The notes beneath the pieces were generated by a model. The model did no database searches and had not been told where the DNA came from. It saw only the letters and a list, made by a program, of their open reading frames with translations. Shown here one piece after another: positions 10,307 to 22,085 of a DNA stretch of 64,000 nucleotides (position 1 is the stretch's first letter; each line of letters begins with the position of its first letter). The position numbers were made by a program, and so were the translations under genes. Origin of the DNA: Simmondsia chinensis (Eukaryota; Streptophyta; Magnoliopsida; Caryophyllales; Simmondsiaceae); the NCBI GenBank assembly GCA_018398585.1, contig JAGTTD010000003.1, forward strand, positions 9,494,637 to 9,558,636, written 5' to 3'.

Positions 10307-12557
10307 TTTCAGGAATAGTGTCCTAAAATCCAGATTTATTATGTTAATATTATTTTATTACTGAGTAAAATTGAAGTTCCAGTCATTTCCTTGTTAAATT
10401 TGTGTAAGCGAGCATTTATACTACATGTGATTTTCTGATGTTTACTGTGATTTTCTGTTTGTAAACATCCATGAGTCGGGTGTAGTCTTCAAACTGCAAT
10501 TTACATGTTTGTTATAAGTGGTTTATGAGATTAACCCACAGATAGACTTGGACCAAATAGTGTGGATTGTTGTTTGAAAGATTCATAGTCGAAGACTAGT
10601 TTGGACCACCTGTATGCTAAGACTATAATGTGACACTTTAGATGAGATGGATACACTAAGTTGGACCATGTGAGTTGCTTGTTTCTAGACTACTATCAAA
10701 GATGAGTGATTCATGTTGTACTGTTTGAAGGACAACTCTAAATCCTGAGAGTAGTCTCGACTTGTGCATGGAGCGTTAGTTACTTTGATGTACTATAAGT
10801 AAGGTCTAAACGCATGCCTGAATTCCCACATACATTGGGTAGCGGCGTGAAGTGTGACAAGGATCAGGTATTCAATAGGGAATATATTGTCTCTTATGGG
10901 ATACAGATGTCCCCTTAGTTGATTCGCAAGTATTTGAATACTTCGGAAACTCAGGCCAAAGTATTCCAAATGTTTGACATTTGGAATTTATATTGTGAGT
11001 ATGTTCAAGCATAAATAAATTATTCAGCGAAAGTCGAGTCGGTAATTGACGGAGAAGATGTGAGAAGGATAATGTTGGTAGTTATGCTTAATCTTCATCA
11101 CGGACATCTAATGGAGAGGTTATTTTCATTCATACAGTCTATTCGGGAGATGTCGAATAAATGGTTTAAGTCTGGAGTGCAGTGAGATTTATTTAGTGTA
11201 ATTAAGTCTCATTAAATAGTAATTAAATTATATCATGAGATGATTAATTTAACCCATTTGAAGCTAGATTTAATTGTCCCTGAAGTCCCTGCCCAAGCCT
11301 CTGTATTATTTGCCATCCAAAATATATTAAAGAATTCATAAGATGAATTATTTATTAGTGAGATGGGTAAATTTAATTTGCCAAACATTATTTATGAGAT
11401 GAATAAAAATTAAAAATTATAAAATAAAATAATTTTTGAAACTTAAAATTCATAAGATGAATTTTTGCATGTGGTAAACAAAGCAAAAAAAGGGACGAAA
11501 ACTGCACTGGGGTCATGATCTGCCACAATGCAAATGGACCAACCAGCGCCCCCAAAGGTGACAATCTGCGCCTTCAGGCACAAACCAATCAAAGCATGCC
11601 ACGTGGCACGCTCTGGTTCTCCTTAGCGTGGTCCGTGCCTTTGGGTGCTGGCGAATGAGATTGCGACACGTGGCACAAGTTTTAATTTAAAAAGGTACGC
11701 TGCTTTGTATTCAAGTACAACACGTCATTTTGATTCTTTTATATATTGAACTCTGCATTTTTGTATTAGTCTTATGAATCCCACATGGTTTATTTCTTTT
11801 TTTTTTTTTTTGCCCCGGTATACTACTATAAGTAGAGATACCTATTCTTAGAGTTTGGCAGTCAAGTGAAACAAAATTTTTCAGGGTTTCTAAAATTGTT
11901 TCAGAGGCCTAATTGGAGAGAAAATTTTCCGTTGAAAATTTTTTTTCCTCATATTAATATTTTTCGGAGCCCACCCTCCTGCCAGTTTGAGGTCATTGAC
12001 TAGAAGATCGCGAGGTCTTAATTTTGAAGATTATTATTATTTTCTAGTTTTCTTTATTTGGAGCAAATCCATGTATGTTTTCTTTCCTACACTTTTCGTT
12101 TTTCGCTTTTCTACTTATTTATAGTATTCGTTATTATACCTGTTTAAGTTTATGTATTATTATGAATCTATTTGCGTGAAAGGCTTGTAGATCGAAATTA
12201 AGAATTTAGATCTGTAGATTTAAAATTAGGAATTTTAAATCAACCCTAGGTTTAGAATTATGAATTCAAAACCCATTCCGCTGCATAAACCTTATAAAAT
12301 TAAGGAGAATTTTTGAAATTCGTCTTAACAACTGGTATTAGGGCAAATGGTTTATAGAGATAAACCTATTCCCAGGAACTCTGGCACGTGAGGTGTCACG
12401 AAGCATGACTCTCCAACCAGGGGCTTAGGTATAGAGAACAGTGTCCTACTTTAGATGCTCTAATAGGTACCTTTTATTGTGACTACAGTTGAAAAATTGT
12501 GAAACCAACGATTAGTATGAGAGTTTATTTTCCGACAAAAGTTATTTTTCCCCAAGA
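10307..12557 (+). repeat. Copia LTR, full length (3' LTR of copy 1)
   Basis: This copy is 2,251 bp, starting TTTCAGGAATAGTG (a mutated TGTCAGG) and ending CCCCAAGA before AAGGA. It contains the block deleted from the LTR at 4291 but lacks about 70 bp near 10650 that the LTR at 24358 has. Near its end are two PBS-like motifs, ACTGGTATTAGGGC (about 12331) and AACGATTAGTATGAGAG (about 12507). Confidence 0.92.
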
Positions 12558-12562
12558 AAGGA
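12558..12562. repeat. Target site duplication AAGGA of the copia element, right copy (copy 1)
   Basis: AAGGA follows the LTR terminus. Chromovirus integrase sequence continues immediately after it on the minus strand. Confidence 0.8.
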
Positions 12563-15500
12563 ATGCTTGCTCTATGCGGGTAGCGATGTATAAGTGCGTT
12601 AGCTATACAAAATGTGCGTACTTGGTGAGCCTATCAACGACCACCAATACTATGTCCTTGCCCAGCGATTTGGGGAGCCCCTCAATAAAATCGAGGCTGA
12701 TGATTTGGTACTGGCAGCGGTTGTAGCAGCCCCGAATAGGCCACGTACTCTCCTTTGGCGCGCTGGCAGGTGTCACTACTTCCAACCCACTCTTGAGCGT
12801 TACACTTTAGGTACGGCCAATAGAACATTTGCTTGACATGCTTAAGTGTGCCATACATTCCAGAGTGTCCCCTAGCAAGTGAATCATCTAAGGCTCGTAA
12901 GACACGGTCCTTCAGCTCAGTTCCGCCCCCCACGTAGATTCTCCCCTTGTAATATAGGATGCCACCTTCAGAAGAACAAGGCTTATGCCCAGTAAGGTCA
13001 TGACAAGCAGTGCAATGAGATGGGAAGTTTGTACACCTTGCTCGTAGCTGTCTGCTACCTCGCGCACCCAAAGGGGAACTAGTGTGGGCATCGGCACATA
13101 GGTTGCGCACACCAAATCTTCATTGCGCCTTGAGAGCGCATATGTGGCCTTGTTCTCTGTGCCCTTTCGGTACATGATGCTGCAGGTCAGTCCTATGAGC
13201 TTGGACATGCCTTTTAACTACAGTAGAGTAGCGACTCGTTGTTCCAGCAAGTGGTGCAAGCTTACGTGATCGGTTTTGATGATGAAGTGATGATCCATCA
13301 AGTAATGCTTCCACCGTTCAACTGCCATTAACACCGCCATGAGCTCTTTCTCATAGACCGAGAGCCCAAAATGGCGTGGGCTGAGGGCCTTGCATAGGTA
13401 GGCCAAGGGCCTGCCCTTCTGAGATAACACTGCCCCGATGCCTACTCTACAAGCGTCCGTCTCGAACACAAAGGCTTTGTGAAGTCTGATAAGGCTAAGA
13501 CCTGGGCAGTCAACACGGCTTCTTTCAAGGCTCCGAATGCACGTTGTGCTTCCTCATTCCAATGAAACTCCCCCTTCTTAAGGAGGTTTGTCAATGGCTT
13601 GCTTACAACTCCATAGCCATGCACAAACTTCCGGTAGTATCCATTAAGTCCAAGGAATCCTCGGAGCCCTTTGACATTCTTTGGCACCGGCCAATTTCTC
13701 ATTTCCTCAATCCTGCCCGCACCAGTAGAAACTCTTTCCTTCGTGATCACGAGCCCAAGGTATTCCACCAAATCCTAGCCGATCGCACACTTGCGTCATT
13801 TGACATAAAGTTGGTGCTTACGTAAAGTCTCCAGCACAGCGTTCAGGCGCGCAAGATGCGCATGAAGATCAGGACTATAAATTAAGATGTCATGAAAGAA
13901 CACGAGCACGAACTTCCATAGATATGGGCCAAAAACTTCATTCATAAGGGCTTGGAACGTAGCCGGAGAGATGGTCAGCCCCAAGGGCATCAAATGGAAT
14001 TTGTAGTGCCCTTGGTGAGTCTTGAAAGCAGTCTTGTGGCGATATTCTTCGCGCACTTGGATTTGATGCTACCCAATCCTAAGATTGATCTTGGAGAACA
14101 CTGCGGCTCCCCTTAGCTAATCAAGCAAGTCATCAATCACCAGTATAGGAAACTTATCATTCATAGTGATGTCGTTGAGTTGACGGTAATCCACACAAAA
14201 ACTATATGTACCGTCCTTCTTCCGGACCAACAGAACCGAGGATGCGAACGGGAACGACTCAATTGAATTACAGAAGTAGCTATCATCTCCTTAACATGCT
14301 TCTCGATCTCATTCTTTTGCCCATGCGGATAACGATAGGGCCTAATATTCACCGGTTTTGCCTCTCGCAATGTAGGAATGCTGTGATCATGGGAGTGAGG
14401 CGGTGGAAGAGCCTTGGGAATGTCAATTACATCTTCGTATTGATGCAATATTCGCACAAATATCAGGATGGACTTGCTCAATGGGATCTTCCTCAGCCGT
14501 GGCCATAAAGAGATGGCCCATCACAAACCGTGCCTTCTTTAAGAACCCCGAGAGGCCTTTCTCCGAAATAGATTACAAGGAGGCTTATTCAGCCATTCCT
14601 TGCAAGTGCACCGCCTTTCCCTCCTTAGGACACAAGAACTTGCGATTGGTGAAGTCTATGGTCACTAGGCCATAGTGCTGGAGCCAATCAACCCCTAGGA
14701 CCATGTCATTTCCGCGGAGCTCGAGCACTCTCAAATAATCTGTGAACGTATTGCCCTGAACCTTCCATTTGACTTTAGAGCACTTATGATAGCTGAAAAG
14801 ACTCTCCACGTTGGCCCTCGTAACAGTCATGACCATCGTTGGTACTGTCTCAAGCTGGAGCTCCTGCACCACACTAGCATCCAAAAAATTGTTGGTGCTA
14901 CCGCTGTCAACCAGAATGGTTACAGCGTGCAACATGATGAATCCCCTCAATCTCAGTGTATTATGAGTGATCTGACCAGATAAGGCATTCAAGGATATCT
15001 TCAGGGCACCATTTTCCTCCTCCGAAGGTTCCTCTTCCATCACAATTTCTTCTTCCGGATCCTCCTTAATCTCCTCTAGGCGCTCCATACTTTGTAACTG
15101 TTTGGCTTTGCAAATGTGACCTGGAAAGTATCGGTCATGGCACTTGTAACACTGCCCTGGCTGACGCCTGGGTGCACTGGATCTGGTCAAGGTGTTGGGC
15201 CCTGACTTGGCTCCCTTGGGCCTGGAGACTGCAATGGAGCCTGGAAGGACACCGATGGCCTCGCTCTGGCACTGGATGCAGGTCTGGAGTTGTAACTGGA
15301 CCTGCTGGTTACTGGTACGTTCCCAACCACTCCATGAATCTCAGCAATGGCTACCTCCTTAAGTTTGGCTTGCTCAAATGCCAAACTCAAATTAGCTGTA
15401 CAGTTAGCCTTGACAGAGGCTCGTATGGCAGGCCTAAGCCCGCTAATAAAACAAGAAATGAAGTACGCCTCAATCAATGTTGAATGATAAATCAGTATCA

Positions 15501-15585
15501 AACTCTTCAATTTCTTAAAAAGCACGTCGTGCTCCTTAACAGCTTCAATTTGGGTCATCGTGCTAAATTCCTCTACTACGTCCTG
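12563..15585 (-). pseudogene. Chromovirus gag-pol, copy 1 (integrase front half to gag), broken
   Basis: Read from 15585 downwards: the gag end; a CCHC zinc knuckle CYKCHDRYFPGHICK (about 15151-15107); an acidic linker; aspartic protease VDSGSTNNFLD (about 14908); RT with PVNIRPYRYPHGQKNEIEKH, a one-base deletion near 14250, and [13 protein letters not shown] replaces the Tyr of GYHQI at 14069-14071. The catalytic box is FFHD, Asp to His at 13892-13894. The RT connection ([28 protein letters not shown]), RNase H ([17 protein letters not shown] at 13466), the integrase HHCC finger (GHSG, C--CQRAK) and the first catalytic Asp region (ISLDFIEGLP) follow. The copy is cut on the left by the copia insertion and on the right by the hAT element. 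Confidence 0.9.
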
Positions 15586-15620
15586 AAGAGGTGGCCAAAG
15601 GGCGGGCCGGGCCTCGGGCC
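15586..15620 (+). repeat. hAT terminal inverted repeat, left
   Basis: It starts AAGAGGTGGCCAAAGGG and continues with GGGCCGGGCCTCGGGCC. The right end, reverse-complemented, starts TAGAGGTGGCCAACGGG and continues the same way. The first bases AGAG coincide with the gag sequence at the insertion point, so the exact boundary is uncertain by 2-4 bases. Confidence 0.85.
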
Positions 15621-16002
15621 GGCTACAGTGCGGGAGGGCCGGTCCTGGCCGGGCCTGGGCCCGGCTTTTTAAATGGGAAAAAAATTTGATAATACAAAGT
15701 CGTTTTGTACTTAAATTGTTGCAAATCATTGATAAATAATATGAGATACAAATACATTTATTTTAAGCACTAATAATGCTATATATACATTAAATATATA
15801 TAATAAAATAAAATACACAATAAGTAATGGTAAATATGTTATCAAAAAAAATAATGGTACATAAATAACGTAACAAATATAAGTACAAATACAAAGTTTG
15901 ACATATGGGCTGTGCGGTGGTCTTTTGAGGTATACGAGGGGTGCAGTCGTCTTTTGACGTCATTATTTAAAAGTAAATAATTGACATACAAAAGTGTTGA
16001 TA

Positions 16003-18240
16003 TCAATCGCCTTGGGGGGTATCTAGGCCATCATTTGAGGTATCGGTTGTACGGTCGTCTTCTTCATCGCTCGATGAATTCGGCTTCATTCTCTGTTGTT
16101 CTCTTGCCTCTGCTAGCAGCCAATCCTTCAAGCACACGGACATCTCTAAGCTTGACGGCAATAGCTTCGCCCTCTTCGTTCCAAGCAACCTGCCACCAAG
16201 ACTGAAAGCACACTCCGATGCTACTGAAGACACCTCACAACTTAGTATACCACGTGCCATGGTGGAAAGCATGGGATACTGGGTTTGGTTTGTGTTCCAC
16301 CATTGTAACAGGTCAAAATTCGGGTTGGCCAGCGGCCCGAAAATATGGACCATCGGTGTTCGCAAATAATAATCTAACTTGTCACATGATGTGGGGGCTG
16401 CTATGGGCGTAAATTGCTCCAACAATTTCCACGAATATGACTTGTGTGAACTACTTCCACTAGATGTGGAAGATCCTACTGTAGCAGTACTAGGATTATT
16501 GGACGCTAATTGATTGGAATATTGAGAAAATAAACTATGCAAGTCGTTATCGACATCGGCAATGAAAGTGTCGATATTAAGAGAAGGATTCAAATACGTG
16601 AAAAAATGTTGGCAAAACAAGTTGAAACCCAAGCGTTTATAACGAGGGTCTAAAATAGTTGCAAAGCAATATGTAAGAGGTAGTTCAAAATAATATTTGG
16701 CAAACTTTTCTTTCATTGCCTGAATCGATGCGAGCAAAACGGGGTTGGATTCATTACCCACCATCCAATTGACAATATCAAGCAATCTTGATATTGCTTG
16801 AGGCATGGTCGGATAGTAGCAACCCGAAAAAAAAGTTGTTGCCTCTTTAAACATGCTAAAAAAGTTACAAATTTGATCTATTGTCTCCCAATTTATACCG
16901 GCCAGGTTGTAATCGCTCCATTTTGCACGATTTTCCTGGGCGTATTCCATTAGAACGTCTTTGTATGGTAGAAGACGCTCTAACATTTCTACCGTAGATG
17001 ACCACCTATTTTGGGAGTCTAATTTGAATTGTTTATATTCTATGTTATGCAACCTACATAAATTTTTAAATTTTCTTTTTCTAGTGCTGGATGATTTTAT
17101 AGATATAATTACCAATCTTAACGTGATAAGGGATGCTTTTATGAGATCTAAACCATCTGTTACCATTAAATGCAAAATGTGACAAACGCAACGAATATGG
17201 AAACACTTCCCACCAAACATGGGTCTCATTTACCTAATTAAATGTGTAACGGCTGCAGTGTTATTGGTAGCATTGTTGAACGTAATACTAAAGATACGTC
17301 GCTCTGTGCCCCAGTCGCGGATTGCCGACATAATCACACCCGTAATTACCTCGGCATTCTGGGGACAATTTAAAAGTCCAAAATGAATTATCCGCTCTTG
17401 CATGACGAAGGATTCATCAGTCCAGTGTGCCGTTATGCACATATAAGGTTGGCCGGGTTTCGACGTCCATACGTCCGACGTCAACAAGAACATGCTCGTG
17501 TACATCGTAAAATGTGTGAAGACCCCAGTTTTCATCCCGTAGTACAACGTTAAAGCGTCCCGCTTTACGATGTTCCGGGGAATCCTCACAATGGCGGGAT
17601 TAGCATTTCGTTAGAGGTAGTTGACAAAATTTGGGTCTTCGCCGATATTAAACGGACTTTCACTCATAATTACATATTTAGCTAGCCCCTTTCGGTTGTT
17701 CTCCTGAGAGAACCTAAAATTAGCAAGTGCACCGGTCACTTGCTGTACTAGACGTTGTTGGCTCTTTTCTGGGAATTGCTCGGGGTGGCACCTAAGTATA
17801 TGTCTTTTTAATTTGATCGTCCCACTACCTGGTTGATGGCTAAAATCCTTAGGTGAATCACATAATTTACAAGTTGCTTTATTAGTTGTCTTATTAAGGG
17901 CAAAGTGCTACCATACCCCACTAGTTGTACGCCTACTAGTAGAGGTATTAGTTTCAGGCTGGGCTTCGGTGGTGGTGGTGGGTTCCTCATCAGTTTGTGA
18001 GTCTCCAACCCCACCACCACCTGACTCATGATAATCTCGTTGTTGTGAAAAGTCATAATCTATGCTATCATCAGTGTATGGGGGTGATGGGTCTGGTTGT
18101 ATAAAAGCTCGTTCTTTAGTATTAAGTAAGACAATTCTACTCCTTTTAGGGATTCTGGGTGGCCGAGAAGAGCTAGAACTAGCACGACCGGCTCCAGAGG
18201 ATGATGAAGAGTTGTGTGCTATATTAGTATAAGTGATTAG
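16003..18240 (-). pseudogene. hAT transposase (BED finger, RNase H-like core, hAT dimerisation domain), three in-frame stops
   Basis: All recognisable parts lie in one frame. N-terminal Ser/Pro-rich tail, then a BED zinc finger (TCKLCDSP, then IKLKRHILRCHPEQ near 17802). The core starts NIVKRDALTLYYGMKTG (17571) and includes the DVWTS motif, characteristic of the first catalytic Asp region. The 408-codon open stretch 17229-16003 carries the CHILHLMVTDGL block, RWSSTVEMLERLLPYKD, and the C-terminal dimerisation domain (FDLLQWWNTNQTQYPMLSTM; SSVASECAFSLGGRLL). Interruptions are TAG 17908-17910, TAA 17611-17613 and TAA 17230-17232. I see no frameshift between the BED finger and the end, so inactivation is by point mutations. 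The full protein would cut and rejoin DNA at the element's TIRs. The start codon is unresolved; a 5' intron with acceptor near 18225 is possible. Confidence 0.9.
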
Positions 18241-18685
18241 TATTTATAAAATGCAAATAGTAATGCAAATTAAATAACTAAAAATGTGAATCAAATAAAA
18301 TTGCGATACTAAAATTATCGAAATGAGAGAAAAATGAAATTCGAACTTCAGCCAAATACTTTACGAACTTCGAACTTTAGAGCACAATTTTTGCAATTAG
18401 CAAAGTTAGAGAAGATGGGAGATGATGAATGTATGGAAAGAGAAGAGAGGATTGAAGAATTGGTGAGAAAATGAGTTGGGAAGGTTTAAGTATTTATATG
18501 AAGAAAAAATATAAATTTTTCTTTTTTTTTTTAATAAAAGAGCCGTTCAACAGCTCATTACAGAAGAGCCGTTCAACGGCTGTTTAAAATGAGCCCAACG
18601 GCTCTTTTTAGAGCAGTTGGGCCCGAAGCCCGGGCCGGGCCAAGCCCAGGCCCAGACCGTGCTGGCCGGGCCGAAAATAAAAATA

Positions 18686-18721
18686 GGCCCGAGGCCCGGC
18701 CCGGCCCGTTGGCCACCTCTA
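18686..18721 (-). repeat. hAT terminal inverted repeat, right
   Basis: It ends GGCCACCTCTA on the plus strand, the inverted counterpart of the left TIR over about 35 bp with a few mismatches and a 1-bp length difference. Directly after it, copia LTR sequence begins in mid-LTR. Confidence 0.87.
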
Positions 18722-20477
18722 GATCTAAACGTATGACTGAATTCCCACGTACACTGGGTAGCGGCGTAAAATGTGACAAGGATCAAGTATTCAATAGGGA
18801 ATTTAGAATCTCTTTTGAGATACATATGTCCCCTTAGTTGATTGAAAGTATTTGAATATTTCGAAAACTTTGGCCAAAGTATGCCAAGTGTTTGACATTT
18901 GGAATTTATACTGTAAATATATTCAAGTATAAATAAATTATTCAGCAAAGGGCGAGTCGGTAACTAATGGTGAAGATGTGAGAAGGATAATGGCAGTAGT
19001 TATACTTATTCTTTGTCATGAACATCTAGTGGAGGGGTTGTTATCATCAATACAGTCTATTCGGGAGATGTCGAATGAATGGTTTAAGTCTGGAGTGTAG
19101 TGAGATTTATTTAGTATAATTAAGTCTCATTAAATGGTAATTAAATTATATCACGAGATGTTTAATTTAACCCATTTGAAGCTAGAATTAAATTGTCCCT
19201 GAGGTCCCTGCGTAGCCTATGTATTGATTGCCATCCAAAATATATTAAAGAATTCATGAGATGAATTATTTATTAGTGAGATGGGTAAATTTAATTTGCC
19301 AAATATTATTCATGAGATGAATAAAAGTTTAAAATTATAAAATAAAATAATTTTTGAATATTAAAATTCATAAAACAAATTTTTATATGTGGAAAACAAT
19401 GCAAAAAAAAAGGGACGAAAACTAAACAGGGGTCGCTATCCACGACTATGCGAATGGACCAACCAGTGCGCAACATGGTCCTAAGCCGAGCATCCGCGCC
19501 TTCGGGTGTAGACTAATCAAGGCGCGCCACGTGGCACACTCTGGTTAACCGAAGCGTGACCCGTGCCTTTGGGCGCTGGTGAATGAGATTGTGAAACATG
19601 GCACACGTTTTAATTTAAAAAGGTACGTTGCTTTGTATTCAAGTAAAACCCCCCTTTTGATTCTTTTATATATTAAATGCCGCATTTTTGTATTAGACCT
19701 GCGAATCCCACATTGTTTATTTTGTATTTTTTTTGCTCCGGTATAATATTATAAATAGAGGTACTTGTTCCAAGAGTTTGGCATTCAATTGAAAAAAAAA
19801 AATTTTAGGGGTTTCTAAAATTGTTTCAGAGACCTAATTGGAGAGAAAAATTTCTGTTGAAATTTTTCTTTCCTTAGTTTAATATTTTTCGTAGCCTACC
19901 CTCCAAGGAGTTTGATGTCATTGCGTAGAAGATCGCAGGATCTCGATTTTGAAGATTATTATTATTTTCTGGTTTTCTTTATTTAGAGCAAATCCATGTA
20001 TGTTTTCTTTCCTTCACTTTTATTTTTTCGCTTTTCCATTTATTTATAATATTTGTTATTATGTCTATTTAAATTTATGTAATGTTATAAATGTATTAGA
20101 GTAAAAAGCCTATATATATAAATTAAGAATTTGGACCTATAGATTTCAATTAAGAATTTAAATTTGTAGATTTAAAATTAAAAATTTTAAATCAACCCTA
20201 AGTTTAAAATTATGAATTCTATAACCGTTCCACTGTATAAACATTATAAAATTAGGGAGAATTTATGAAATTCGTCCCAACAACTGGTATTTGGGCAAAG
20301 GGTTTATAGAGATAAATCTATTCCCCAGAACTCTAGCACGTGAGGTGTCACGAAGCGTGACTCTTCGACTTTAAGTGCTCTAATAGGTGCCTTTTGTTGT
20401 GACCACAGTTGAAAAATTGTGAACCCAACGATCGGTATCAGAGTTTATTTTCCAACAAAAGTTATTTTTTCCCAACA
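18722..20477 (+). repeat. Copia LTR, 3' portion (copy 2), cut by the hAT junction
   Basis: It begins GATCTAAACGTATGACTG, aligning with position 4818 of the middle LTR, and runs to CCCAACA at the PBS. It retains the blocks lost from 4291-6264, so those deletions occurred after the duplication. A TATAAATAG box is at about 19750. Confidence 0.92.
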
Positions 20478-20493
20478 ATTGGTATCGAAGCCA
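20478..20493 (+). other. Copia primer binding site, copy 2
   Basis: ATTGGTATCGAAGCC follows the LTR end and is close to the tRNA-Met PBS consensus TGGTATCAGAGCC. It is better preserved than the equivalent at 6265. Confidence 0.75.
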
Positions 20494-22085
20494 ATCTCTG
20501 ATTACATTTATAATACACATAAATTAGTACAATAAGATGAAAATAAATAGACCTGCGATTTATTAAAATAGAGATTGTATTAAGAAGGAAAGGTTCTTTA
20601 AAGTAATGATTTACATTGTTTAAATCATTAAAGAATAAATTGTTAATTAAATTGTTTCTTTTACTGTGATGATCGAAATTGTTTAAATCGGTTAAAAAAA
20701 TTAATATTTAACTTAGTTATTTAAAATAATGACATAAATTATTTTAATCGTTAAAAGAGTTATTAGTTAACTAGGTTGTTTAAAATAACGGTTTAAATTT
20801 TTTAAATTGTTAAAGAGTTAATCGTTGATTCGGATCTAACAACCTACAATTTTTGGATTACATAGAATGTATAATGGGATTATGATTATTTAATCAAGAT
20901 TTGTAAAATCAGATAAAATTAATCTAACGAGATTGGATTTAATTATTTATTTTAACTTATTAAAAAATAAATATCTGACGGCGACATCTGCATGTCAGAA
21001 CCCAAATAAAGGTTTTTTTTAATTTATTTTAATTTTGTTTATGGGACGTGTTGATGTTAATATTGATTTACACTATAATTATAAATTAATTGTTTCATTT
21101 ATTAATTTCTTCTATAATGTTATTATAAATTAGATAATGAGATAATCTAAATTTGCGGCACTGATTTAAATAAAAAAATTAGTTTCTATTAATTAGTTTA
21201 GTTTTAGAAAGGGATTCTAAAAGGTAGATTATGTGACAACCTAATTTTTTTGGTATTGTTTTTAAACAAATAAATAATATGTTATGAGATAATCTATGGT
21301 ACTATTTCGAAGGTAAAATTAATTAATATTTTTATTGATCTTGATTTAGAATGAGATTCTAAAGTTAAATTACCAGATACTCTTTGTTCCAAAATGATAA
21401 TATTTTAAATTAATTAATTAATTAATTTTGGTTAATGGGGTTATAAGATAATCTAGATTGTAAATGCAAGTTAATTAAAATCCACTAGTTATAAATGTCA
21501 AGTGGGAGCAGGGTTTCAATTGTCGTAATCTCACGGTCTCCATTATCAGTCTAGCAGTATTGTAGATCGATATACCACCCTGCGGAGGATGTTGGTTTGC
21601 TTATTACAGGTTTAGACTTCTATTGGAATAAACCAAAGCACAAATAAGTGATGCTACCACGCTACCGTGGAGTGTTACGTGTATTTGTGTGGAGGTTTAG
21701 GTAATGGTTTACACTTGGCTAGTGTGATGCATTAGCCTCCCTGAGGAGCTCTATTGTTTCAGGTTAGAGACTAAGGTAAATTGGTTAGTTAATCATGTTT
21801 AGTAAGAGTTACAAGAAAAAAACATGTTAATTGAGAATAGTTCTTACCCGAACTAGCTTCATGCGACCCCGTTGCCGGGGTGTAAGGAGTGGTGTGTTTG
21901 GGCCATCATTGTATACGCATGATTGTACAGTTTGGTTGATAACTGACTTACTATGTATGCTAAATTGAAAGAATAGATTTCACTGCATTATACATGACTC
22001 TTGTTAGACAGTTACACGAATGTTTGCATTGATAATATTTTGAATTGGATGTGACTGGTGAACTTCACTTGATTACTAATGCATA
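20494..22085 (+). other. Copia leader or lost gag region, copy 2
   Basis: This collinear repeat of 6281-7864 carries the same two tandem-repeat families and no gag reading frame. Differences are scattered substitutions and small indels, and none restores coding capacity. Confidence 0.6.

Larger units (their letters stand above)
2589..12557 (+). mobile_element. Long-LTR Ty1/copia retrotransposon, three-LTR array, inserted in chromovirus integrase
   Basis: The order is LTR fragment (2589-3381), unrelated DNA (3382-4197), 93 bp of element 3' end (4198-4290), LTR (4291-6264), PBS and internal region, LTR (10307-12557). The whole array sits inside one AAGGA duplication, so it entered as one insertion and gained the extra LTR afterwards by unequal recombination or by nested loss. 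The coding part has copia order (gag zinc knuckle, protease, gag-pre-integrase, integrase, RT end, RNase H) with large gaps and many stops. A second, partly complete copy lies at 18722-26667. Confidence 0.88.
15586..18721 (-). mobile_element. hAT-superfamily DNA transposon at the junction of the duplicated copies
   Basis: This 3.1-kb element has imperfect GC-rich terminal inverted repeats of about 35 bp and a BED/hAT transposase on the minus strand. The left flank is chromovirus gag; the right flank is copia LTR. The 8 bp on either side (ACGTCCTG and GATCTAAA) do not match, so no target duplication is present. That is unusual for an intact hAT insertion and fits a rearrangement through the element. 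Subterminal DNA is rich in GGGCC words on both ends. The stretch 15621-16002 is an AT-rich 3' region, and 18241-18685 is an AT-rich 5' region with probable leader or intron; neither has a recognised coding sequence. Confidence 0.9.

Noticed and set aside
17808..18056. Minus-strand 82-codon open stretch with a Pro run
   Set aside because: It is a shadow of the transposase N-terminal/BED region, whose correct frame shows TCKLCDSP and IKLKRHILRCHPE.
18547..18948. Long GC-rich open stretches on both strands around 18550-18950 and 15484-15729
   Set aside because: They run through the hAT subterminal GGGCC repeats and across the hAT/copia boundary; composition and not coding constraint keeps them open.
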